The position numbers and the translations under genes were made by a program. From Selenomonadaceae bacterium (GTDB lineage: Bacteria > Bacillota > Negativicutes > Selenomonadales > Selenomonadaceae): 64,000 nt of DNA. The DNA lies in the NCBI GenBank assembly GCA_030523645.1, contig JAUNIB010000002.1, positions 186,001 through 250,000 on the forward strand, given 5' to 3'. This document shows, piece by piece, positions 38,100 through 44,981 of this stretch; within the stretch, counting starts at the first letter, position 1, and each line of letters opens with the position of its first letter. Below the pieces are notes generated by a model, which had not been told where the DNA came from, made no database searches, and saw only the letters and a list, made by a program, of their open reading frames with translations.

Positions 38100-38157
38100 A
38101 CATATTGTGTTTTACCCCGCTTTTTCCCTTGACATACCACAATATGTAGTATACAAT
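38095..38157 (+). promoter_or_regulatory. nrdD promoter with two NrdR-box-like sites
   Basis: TTGACA (38129-38134) and TACAAT (38152-38157) are spaced by 17 bases. Two 16-mers resembling the NrdR consensus (acaCwAtATaTwGtgt) lie at 38095-38110 and 38137-38152, 42 bases apart, i.e. four helical turns. The second sits inside the promoter spacer and the first overlaps the last DnaA box. Confidence 0.7.
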
Positions 38158-38216
38158 AATCCTCGGAATGTTGAGGACGCACTATACCGTCCTACCGAAA
38201 AGAAGAGGAAAATCTC

Positions 38217-40487
38217 ATGAACAACGAACCTGCTAATATCAAGAAAAGAAACGGTACTGTCGTACCCTTTGACTTTTCCAAAATTCGCAATGCCATTGAG
38301 AAGGCAAATGCCGAATCAACCGACGAAACCCTCAGCGCAGCCAAGCTGGACAAGCTCACGCGAGAGGTAATCAAGCAGATTGCCGATGTGGAGGCTCCCG
38401 GCGTTGAGTACATTCAGGATGCCGTAGAGCGGGCGCTTATCAAGAACAACCTCGCCTCTACCGCCAAAGCATATATCATCTACCGCAACGCTCACACTCA
38501 GATTCGCGAGGCCGAGACTGACCTCATGGACATCTACTATGAGCTTACCTATCGGGCTGCGAAGGATGCCAATATTAAACGCGAGAACGCCAACATTGAT
38601 GCGGACACCGCCATGGGCACCATGCTCAAGTACGGCTCCGAAGGCTCCAAGTACTTCATCGACCGCCGCATTCTCCCCAAGGATATTGCCGCGGCTCACA
38701 CCAACGGCGACATCCACATCCACGATAAAGATTTCTATATGCTGACGGAGACCTGCTGTCAGATTGACCTCATCAAGCTCTTCAAAGGCGGTTTCTCCAC
38801 CGGTCACGGCTGCCTCCGCGAGCCTAATGACATCCGCTCCTACGCGGCTCTTGCCTGCATAGCAATTCAGGCCAACCAGAACGAAATGCACGGCGGCCAG
38901 TCCATCCCGAACTTCGACTATGCAATGGCCGGCGGTGTCGTAAAGACCTTCCGCAAGCAATACTTTGAGCGATTGGCGGAGTACCTTGTCATCACCTGCG
39001 GACTTTCCCTCGGTGATGCCCAGCTCCTCTCCAAAGCCATCAGAGATAATATCGGCATTGACATAACTATCAGCAGTGCCGATGCCTTCCGTGCCGCTCT
39101 TGTAAAGTGGCTGCCCGAGCATCAAGCAAAAAACGGCTTCCAGCCCATCAGCCCGGAAACTGCCGGCAAGGCCCATGACTTCGCGGCCGAGGCTGCCCTC
39201 GACTCCACCGACAAGGCCACCTTCCAGGCGATGGAGGCCTTCATCCACAATCTGAATACCATGAACTCCCGTGCCGGTGCTCAGGTTCCCTTCAGCTCCG
39301 TCAATTACGGAACTGATACCAGCCCCGAGGCCCGCATGGTCATCCGCAATCTGCTGAAAGCCACTGTCTCCGGCCTTGGCTCTGGTGAGCCTTCTATCTT
39401 CCCGGTACAGATCTTCAAGGTCAAGGACGGCGTTAACTACAACCCAGGCGACCCCAACTACGACCTGTTCCAGCAGGCTATTGAAACCAGTGCCAAGCGG
39501 CTGTTCCCCAACTTCAGCTTCCTGGATGCTCCATTCAATCTCCAGTACTACAAGCCCGGTGATTACAACAGCGAGGTTGCCTACATGGGCTGCCGTACCA
39601 GAGTCATGGGCAATGTATACGATCCTAATCGGGAGGTTACCTGCAGCCGCGGCAATCTTTCCTTCACCAGCGTAAATCTCCCCCGTCTGGCCATCGAGTC
39701 AAAGGGCGATATGAACGCTTTCTACGAGAGCCTTGATGAAGTCATTGCTCTTGTTGTCCGTCAGCTTATCCACCGCTTCAAGATTCAGTCCGCCAAGCTG
39801 GCCCGCAACTATCCCTTCCTGATGGGACAGGGCATCTGGCTCGACTCCGACAAGCTGAAGCCTGATGACAAGATTGCCGAAGTTCTGAAGCACGGCACAC
39901 TCACCATGGGCTTTATCGGTCTGGCCGAAACTCTGAAGGCCCTCACCGGCAAACATCACGGCGAGAGTCTCGAGTCCCAGCAGCTCGGTCTGGAAATCGT
40001 CGCCCACATGCGCAAGGCTATGGACGATGAATCCAAGCGTACCGGTCTCAATTTCTCCCTCATCGCCACTCCGGCAGAGGGACTCTCCGGCCGCTTCCTC
40101 CGCATCGACCGTGAGCGCTACGGCATCATCGAGGGTGTTACCGACCGTGAATACTACACCAACAGCTTCCATGTGCCGGTTTACTTCCCCATCGCCGCCC
40201 ACAAGAAGATTAAGGTTGAGGCTCCGTTCCACGCCCTCACCAACGGCGGTCATATCAGCTATGTGGAGATGGACGGGGATCCCTCCAAGAATCTGAAGGC
40301 TTTCGAAGCAATCATCAGGGCTATGCATGATGCAGGCATCGGCTACGGCTCTGTAAATCATCCCGTAGACCGTGACCCGGTCTGCGGCTACAACGGAATC
40401 ATCGACAATGTATGCCCCAAGTGCGGACGAAGCGAAGCGGAACACCGCCATCGCATGATTATCCCCCGCATCTGCTGCGGCAACTAA
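38217..40487 (+). CDS. nrdD: anaerobic ribonucleoside-triphosphate reductase, large part lacking a normal glycyl-radical end
   Basis: Class III ribonucleotide reductase, 756 residues, making dNTPs without oxygen. An ATP-cone starts the protein (IKKRNGTVVPFDFSKIRNAI). The catalytic barrel has YMGCRTRVMGN and EVTCSRGNLSFTSVNLPRL. The C-terminus has a zinc-knuckle-like DPVCGYNG...VCPKCGRSE and then ends RICCGN. In ordinary NrdD the zinc knuckle is followed by an RR(V/I)xGYL glycyl-radical loop; here that loop is absent from this chain and encoded by the next gene. The gene is not obviously damaged. Confidence 0.93.
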   Translation: MNNEPANIKKRNGTVVPFDFSKIRNAIEKANAESTDETLSAAKLDKLTREVIKQIADVEAPGVEYIQDAVERALIKNNLASTAKAYIIYRNAHTQIREAETDLMDIYYELTYRAAKDANIKRENANIDADTAMGTMLKYGSEGSKYFIDRRILPKDIAAAHTNGDIHIHDKDFYMLTETCCQIDLIKLFKGGFSTGHGCLREPNDIRSYAALACIAIQANQNEMHGGQSIPNFDYAMAGGVVKTFRKQYFERLAEYLVITCGLSLGDAQLLSKAIRDNIGIDITISSADAFRAALVKWLPEHQAKNGFQPISPETAGKAHDFAAEAALDSTDKATFQAMEAFIHNLNTMNSRAGAQVPFSSVNYGTDTSPEARMVIRNLLKATVSGLGSGEPSIFPVQIFKVKDGVNYNPGDPNYDLFQQAIETSAKRLFPNFSFLDAPFNLQYYKPGDYNSEVAYMGCRTRVMGNVYDPNREVTCSRGNLSFTSVNLPRLAIESKGDMNAFYESLDEVIALVVRQLIHRFKIQSAKLARNYPFLMGQGIWLDSDKLKPDDKIAEVLKHGTLTMGFIGLAETLKALTGKHHGESLESQQLGLEIVAHMRKAMDDESKRTGLNFSLIATPAEGLSGRFLRIDRERYGIIEGVTDREYYTNSFHVPVYFPIAAHKKIKVEAPFHALTNGGHISYVEMDGDPSKNLKAFEAIIRAMHDAGIGYGSVNHPVDRDPVCGYNGIIDNVCPKCGRSEAEHRHRMIIPRICCGN

Positions 40488-40503
40488 GAAAGGAAGGACT
40501 CAC

Positions 40504-40791
40504 ATGACCATCAACGGTACTGTCGTGACTGTCGCCGGTATTGAAAACATTACCGAGCAGGAAATTCTCGCCTACATTGAGCGCATCAAAGAACAGTCTC
40601 AGGAAGAGGTTACTGCGTTGGACATCAGCCTAGCTGATGACGGTCAGGTTATCCTTGACTATCAGCTGAGACCTCAGAAGTTTGAGCGTATCCGCCGCAT
40701 TACCGGCTATCTGGTTGGCACCATCGACCGCTGGAACAATGCCAAGCGGGCCGAAGAAAGCGACAGAGTAAAGCATTCCCTGTCAGCATAA
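40504..40791 (+). CDS. stand-alone NrdD glycyl-radical domain
   Basis: A 95-residue protein whose last 40 residues contain RRITGYLVG, followed by TIDRWNNAKRAEESDRVKH. This is the C-terminal glycyl-radical segment normally fused to NrdD; Gly68 is the candidate radical site. The first 55 residues (TINGTVVTVAGIENITEQEI...) form a separate alpha/beta-like region I do not recognise. It starts 16 bases after the nrdD stop with AAGGAAGG as ribosome site, so it is a designed second gene rather than a sequencing error. It probably docks on NrdD and is activated by the NrdG homologue downstream. Confidence 0.8.
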   Translation: MTINGTVVTVAGIENITEQEILAYIERIKEQSQEEVTALDISLADDGQVILDYQLRPQKFERIRRITGYLVGTIDRWNNAKRAEESDRVKHSLSA

Positions 40792-40796
40792 AATGC

Positions 40797-40930
40797 GTTA
40801 ATATTGTCTGACGAAAACAAGCTCTCGCACGGCAATCAACATATCGGTACTAGGCTCTGACTGCGTATGCTTACTTGTCAATCGCCAAGTACCGATGTTG
40901 ATTAACGGTTTTCTTACAGACAATATTAAC
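40797..40930. repeat. extended palindromic element, copy 1
   Basis: Outer arms GTTAATATTGTCTG (40797-40810) and CAGACAATATTAAC (40917-40930) are perfect complements. Inner arms AATCAACAT..CGGTAC (40834-40850) and GTACCGATGTTGATT (40889-40903) also pair. A related element lies at 43251-43496 with the same core words (TCTGACGAAAAC, CTCTCGC, ATGCTTACTTG, CGCCAAGTACCGA). It has no ORF. Confidence 0.75.
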
Positions 40931-41009
40931 TTCGAACTCACATTAAGGAAGGAGATAAGAAAAATGGTTAACCATTTTTCTTATCTCCTTTTTCAAAAGG
41001 ATGAACTCT

Positions 41010-41516
41010 ATGAAAATCCGTCTTGCCGGTTTGGTGGACGACTCCATCGTCGACGGCCCCGGCTATCGCTTCACTGTTTTCGTCCAAGGCTGCCCTCACC
41101 ACTGCCCCGGCTGTCACAACCCAAAGACCCATGACTACGCGGGCGGATACGAAGGCGACACCGATGAAATTTTTGCCAAAATAATGGATAACCCTTTACT
41201 GCAGGGTGTTACCTTCTCCGGCGGCGAGCCCATGGATCAGGCCGTACCACTGGCTGAGCTTGCGAAGAAGATAAAGGCCGCCGGTCTCGACCTCTGGATA
41301 TATACCGGCTACACCTACGAAGCCCTGCAGGAGAAAGTTTCTCATCCTGCCGATGACCCTCGGAAGGACGAAAACAATGCCGCCGTCCGTGAACTGCTTA
41401 CCCTCGCGGATGTGCTGGTGGACGGACCTTTTATTATGGAGCAGCGGGATATAGAGCTTTGTTTCCGAGGCAGCCGCAATCAGCGAATTATCAACCTCCA
41501 TGAATTAGACAAATAA
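41010..41516 (+). CDS. nrdG: anaerobic ribonucleotide reductase activating protein (radical SAM)
   Basis: Generates the glycyl radical on class III reductase using SAM and a [4Fe-4S] cluster. The 168 residues have the cluster motif GCPHHCPGC (Cys-x3-Cys-x2-Cys), the SAM-binding GGEPMDQA and a VDGPFI segment. ATG 41010 is preferred over 41001 owing to AAAAGG 8 bases upstream. A palindromic element separates it from the glycyl-domain gene, but it likely belongs to the same functional unit. Confidence 0.94.
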   Translation: MKIRLAGLVDDSIVDGPGYRFTVFVQGCPHHCPGCHNPKTHDYAGGYEGDTDEIFAKIMDNPLLQGVTFSGGEPMDQAVPLAELAKKIKAAGLDLWIYTGYTYEALQEKVSHPADDPRKDENNAAVRELLTLADVLVDGPFIMEQRDIELCFRGSRNQRIINLHELDK

Positions 41517-41522
41517 AATGTT

Positions 41523-41551
41523 TTGCAATTTTATTATTGCCGCGTTATAAT
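41523..41551 (+). promoter_or_regulatory. promoter of the symporter leader
   Basis: TTGCAA (41523-41528) and TATAAT (41546-41551) are spaced by 17 bases, directly after nrdG. Transcription would start near 41558. Confidence 0.75.
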
Positions 41552-41584
41552 AAACGAAAATTGTTACCGAATCACAGGAGTACA

Positions 41585-41656
41585 ATGGTGTACCTGCTTT
41601 GTTGTTATGCAAAGCAGGTACTTTTTTATCTGGAGCAAGGCAATGAAATCAGTTAA
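41585..41656 (+). CDS. leader peptide of the DAACS symporter gene
   Basis: A 23-codon ORF with a good ribosome site (CAGGAG, 6 bases before ATG 41585). It begins MVYLLCCYAKQ, ends at TAA 41654-41656 and overlaps the symporter start by 14 bases in another frame. The terminator hairpin lies wholly inside it, so a ribosome on this ORF would melt the terminator. Adjacent Cys-Cys-Tyr codons sit at the loop side of the 5' arm. This looks like a translation-controlled attenuator. Confidence 0.55.
   Translation: MVYLLCCYAKQVLFYLEQGNEIS
41590..41627 (+). terminator. intrinsic terminator inside the symporter leader
   Basis: GTACCTGCTTTG (41590-41601) pairs perfectly with CAAAGCAGGTAC (41610-41621), followed by TTTTTT. 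It lies between the symporter's promoter and its start codon, 16 bases before the latter. It could also catch nrdG readthrough. Confidence 0.9.
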
Positions 41657-43232
41657 CGAAATAATCCCCCTGCAAGGTCAGAGCCTGTCTGCCGTTACCG
41701 GTCTCATAGACGCGGCTTTGCACAGCTCAAATCGCCCGGAAAAGGAGATTAACCGTACCAGACTGACCACCGAGACAATACTGAAAAAATGGCTGCGTGT
41801 CTTCCCTGCAGAGGAGTCCCCCCTGCTCCGGCTGAGAGTTTACAAACGCTTCGGCTACATCCGCATCATCCTGCGGGTGGAGGGCAACCCTTTTAATCCG
41901 GTCCGCCATGCAGAAGGCAGTCCTCTTGGCTTTTCAGGCTACGAGGATGCTCTGCTGACGCCTATGCACCGTACTATCAGCTACTACTATGCCGACGGTG
42001 TAAACGAAGTCGAAATAAAGCTGCCCACCTTTGATGCGGAAAGCATGACCTTCCGCATCTGCTCTGCAGTTGCCGCCGCTGTGGTGCTAGGGCCGCTTTG
42101 TCACCTGCTTCTTTCCCCTGATATTGCTCAGCTGCTGGCAGCTGAAGTTACGGCTCCGCTGGTTAAAACCATGCTTGGGCTTCTGAGCGGCGTTGCCGGA
42201 GGTATGATTTTTATTTCCCTTGTAGCAGCGGTCTGCAACATGGGTGATGTGTCCACCTTCAGTCAGATTGGCGGCGGCGTCCTGAAACAGATGCTGGGAC
42301 GAGTATTTCTCGCCACACTGGTGACGCTGCCCTGCGGATTGTTCTTCTTTCAGGTATTGGACTCCGGCTCTGCGGTCAATCTGTCCATTCTAAAGGATGT
42401 TTATGCACTGGTGCTGAATCTTGTACCCCGGAATCTGGTCAATCCCTTTGTTAAGGGCGACACCATGCAGATGATTATGCTGGCACTTCTGCTGGGCTAT
42501 ACCATCCTGCTTATCGGTCAGAAGGTCCGCACCCTGGTTACTGTTGTCAATGAGCTGAACGACGTTGTCATGTCCATGCTGAACACCGTCTGCAAGCTTC
42601 TGCCGGTAATCGTCTTTCTCAGCCTTTTCAATCTGCTGCTTCGGGGCGATATGGCCAGTCTGCTGAGCCTGTGGAAGATTATGCTTTTCAACTGCGTGAT
42701 GATTTTCCTTTATCTCGCCGGCAGTCTTATTTACATTACCTACCGCTGCAAGCTAAGTCTTAGACAGCTTCTCGGTGAAATCAGCCCGATTTTCATGCTG
42801 GGAGCTACTACTATGAGCTCGCCCCCTTGCCTGCCCCTTATCACCCGCACCTGCAGCAAAGTATACGGCACAGACAAGACCCTTTGCAGCTTCGCTGTCC
42901 CCTTCGGTCAGCAGCTGTATATGCCCTTCCATGCCATCAATATGCTCTGCTATATCACCGGTCTAGCGGATATGTTTGGCATCAGCTTTTCCCTATCCAC
43001 CGCTTGTATGCTGTTTATCTGCTGCAACATTATGGTGTACACCATCCCACCTATCCCCATGGGCATAATGACCGTAGTCGCCCTGATGCTGAATCTGGCC
43101 GGTATCCCGGCAGAAGGATTGGCCGTGGTTATGTCGGTAGATTTTCTAATGGCAATGGCCCGTATGTCCGCCAAGGTAGCCGGTCTTACGGCTGAGGTTA
43201 TACTTCTCGGCCGCAAGGTACAGGCAGAATAA
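41643..43232 (+). CDS. dicarboxylate/amino acid:cation symporter (DAACS/SDF) with an N-terminal soluble domain
   Basis: 529 residues. About residues 135-529 form a DAACS-type membrane domain: hydrophobic helices from FRICSAVAAAVVLGPL onward, the serine-rich hairpin region GATTMSSPPCLP, and a C-terminal GMITVVALMLNLAG-like stretch. Residues 1-130 are soluble, with NRTRLTTETILKKWL and a beta-rich part; I do not recognise this domain, and it is not part of ordinary DAACS proteins. Substrate is unknown: Glu/Asp, dicarboxylates, Ser/Thr and cystine are all carried by this family. GGAG lies 7 bases before ATG 41643. Expression probably depends on the upstream leader-peptide/terminator unit. Confidence 0.75.
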   Translation: MKSVNEIIPLQGQSLSAVTGLIDAALHSSNRPEKEINRTRLTTETILKKWLRVFPAEESPLLRLRVYKRFGYIRIILRVEGNPFNPVRHAEGSPLGFSGYEDALLTPMHRTISYYYADGVNEVEIKLPTFDAESMTFRICSAVAAAVVLGPLCHLLLSPDIAQLLAAEVTAPLVKTMLGLLSGVAGGMIFISLVAAVCNMGDVSTFSQIGGGVLKQMLGRVFLATLVTLPCGLFFFQVLDSGSAVNLSILKDVYALVLNLVPRNLVNPFVKGDTMQMIMLALLLGYTILLIGQKVRTLVTVVNELNDVVMSMLNTVCKLLPVIVFLSLFNLLLRGDMASLLSLWKIMLFNCVMIFLYLAGSLIYITYRCKLSLRQLLGEISPIFMLGATTMSSPPCLPLITRTCSKVYGTDKTLCSFAVPFGQQLYMPFHAINMLCYITGLADMFGISFSLSTACMLFICCNIMVYTIPPIPMGIMTVVALMLNLAGIPAEGLAVVMSVDFLMAMARMSAKVAGLTAEVILLGRKVQAE

Positions 43233-43250
43233 AACAAGCAATTGAGCTGT

Positions 43251-43496
43251 GAAGAAAGTCTGACGAAAACACACTCTCGCTCTGCGACTCACTAAGCTCT
43301 GCCGTCGTTACACTCGGCAATCGCTAAGATCGCATGCATGACACTCACTAAATTCATCCATCACCTCACTCGGATTCATTAAGTGAGTTAGTCTGATTTA
43401 TCTGCGTAGCGGTACTAAGCTCCTGCTTCTTATGCTTACTTGCAGGTCGCCAAGTACCGACGCAGATAAACGGGTTTCTTACAGACTATTTTCTTC
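43251..43496. repeat. extended palindromic element, copy 2
   Basis: Outer arms GAAGAAAGTCTGACGAAAAC and GTTTCTTACAGACTATTTTCTTC pair with small bulges. Inner arms TTTATCTGCG..CGGTAC (43397-43415) and GTACCGACGCAGATAAA (43454-43470) also pair. It is about 110 bases longer than copy 1 because of an inserted stretch rich in CACTCACTAA and CTCGG words. It fills most of the 336-base gap between the symporter and the next terminator. Confidence 0.7.
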
Positions 43497-43514
43497 GCAA
43501 CTATAATAGAGGAA

Positions 43515-43554
43515 GGGCCTGTGAAAAAATGAATGCTCATTTTTTCACAGGCCC
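43515..43554. terminator. 18-bp perfect bidirectional terminator
   Basis: GGGCCTGTGAAAAAATGA pairs with TCATTTTTTCACAGGCCC around ATGC. It lies 14 bases past the stop of the converging outer-membrane protein gene and is nearly the same sequence as the terminator at 29343-29372. Confidence 0.85.
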
Positions 43555-43568
43555 ATTTTCCATTTACC

Positions 43569-44972
43569 CTAGAAGAAACCTATCAGCCTTACCCAGTTGT
43601 CATTCTTATTTACGGCATATTCCACTGCAAGGAAATCGTGAAGCCGGTAACGCAATGCCGTTTCTCCCAGTTTTTCACCGTTGCGGTATTCGTAGCTAAG
43701 CCGCCATTTCGGCAGGAAATCATAAGACATGCCGTAGGTCATGTGACTGTAATGGAAATCATATCTCAGCTCGCCCCAGACCTTCTGTCCTTTATCAAAG
43801 GCATATCTGTATCCGGCGTCAAATCTGGCTGTCGCATCCTGCGGATAGAAATCCAACTGTCCGAAGAATTCATTTCGGCTATTTGGCAGATAACCGGCTC
43901 GCAGTCGGAATCTTATATCCCTATCCGAATTGTGGGAGCCTTTCTTCTCTCTATGCCCGATGTCCGCCCAGCCGTCAATCCGCACATGATACCGTTCCGA
44001 ATCGGTACGACTCATTACGGTAAGCCGCTCGTTACCGGTAATTGTAACCTTAGTCTTGGCCCTGAGTGCTTTAAGAACCGGCTCCGCATCAAGGGAAGCC
44101 TCTAAAATCTCAGCCAGCTCCTTCTCATGACGACGAACGAAAGCCACCGGCACGCCGGTCAGGAAATTGACCTTACCCTCGTATTCTTCACGAAAGGCCA
44201 ACAGGGAAAAATTCGGCAGTGTATCGGAACGCATACACAAGTCCACCGACCGGACAATCGGCACCCGGGGATACACGAGAACACGCACCCGGGATACGGC
44301 ATCCGCTTCAATATCAAAGTCTGCCCGGAACTCAGGCAAACGCTGATTCATGTAATCGTTCAGTCGTTTTTTCACCACGCCGTTCGTCCAATCGGAAGCC
44401 GCTATCGGCAAACCGATCAGGCTCTCCCGGAACACGGTCTCAATATCGGCCAAATCCTGCCGAACCAGATTGGCAATTATCGGGGTGAGTCCTTCCACCT
44501 CTGTGGTGATTTCCAAGGAATCTATCGTCGCATCCCATGGTACAAGAGAAACCCTTACCTGTACTGCCCCATCCGCTCCAGAAGAAGCTCCGCAGCTTAC
44601 ACCGGTAACGCTGTAGCCAATCAGCACCTTATCAAATACGCTGCGGATTATCTCTTCATTGGCTGCTCTCTGTCCGGCTTCGGTCACAGTTTCCATCGAC
44701 CGACCCAGCAGCAGCTGACCGGCAATCGCCTCTATTGTATTCTCCATCCTCCCGCGAACCGTAGGGGGGAGACTACTGCTGCTGACAGTTGCCGTCACAG
44801 AATCAACTCTTCCGGCTGCAGCTTCAACATGAGAAAAAGGCAATGCAAGCATCAGGACAAGCCATACTGCCCCTCTTTTCCCCCACAGGAAAAAGAGGGA
44901 GAGGAGCCCTGTCCTCTCCCTCTTGGAGATATCGTATTCATCTGTTCTGCGGCAGATAAATAAATTCTTCAT
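43569..44972 (-). CDS. outer-membrane beta-barrel protein downstream of BamA
   Basis: 467 residues, not assigned to a named family. A hydrophobic signal segment (WLVLMLALPFSHVEAAA) lies late, around residues 37-53, after a long charged start. The middle (about 60-300) is alpha/beta and reminiscent of POTRA-like repeats. The last 150 residues have alternating hydrophobic strands typical of a barrel (KVWGELRYDFHYSHMTYGM, LPKWRLSYEYRNGEKLG) and end in RLIGFF, a C-terminal aromatic OMP signal. It lies 9 bases after bamA, so it is probably co-expressed and may be a partner or substrate of it. Confidence 0.65.
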   Translation of the reverse strand: MKNLFICRRTDEYDISKRERTGLLSLFFLWGKRGAVWLVLMLALPFSHVEAAAGRVDSVTATVSSSSLPPTVRGRMENTIEAIAGQLLLGRSMETVTEAGQRAANEEIIRSVFDKVLIGYSVTGVSCGASSGADGAVQVRVSLVPWDATIDSLEITTEVEGLTPIIANLVRQDLADIETVFRESLIGLPIAASDWTNGVVKKRLNDYMNQRLPEFRADFDIEADAVSRVRVLVYPRVPIVRSVDLCMRSDTLPNFSLLAFREEYEGKVNFLTGVPVAFVRRHEKELAEILEASLDAEPVLKALRAKTKVTITGNERLTVMSRTDSERYHVRIDGWADIGHREKKGSHNSDRDIRFRLRAGYLPNSRNEFFGQLDFYPQDATARFDAGYRYAFDKGQKVWGELRYDFHYSHMTYGMSYDFLPKWRLSYEYRNGEKLGETALRYRLHDFLAVEYAVNKNDNWVRLIGFF

Positions 44973-44981
44973 TCTTTTTCC

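Noticed and set aside
37892-38216. Chromosomal origin of replication
   Set aside because: DnaA boxes are dense, but dnaA, dnaN, rpmH or gidA-type neighbours are absent and gene orientation does not diverge here; kept as a regulatory cluster instead.
41001-41516. nrdG as a fragment of the split NrdD
   Set aside because: It has a complete radical-SAM motif and normal activase length; the split affects only the glycyl-radical loop.
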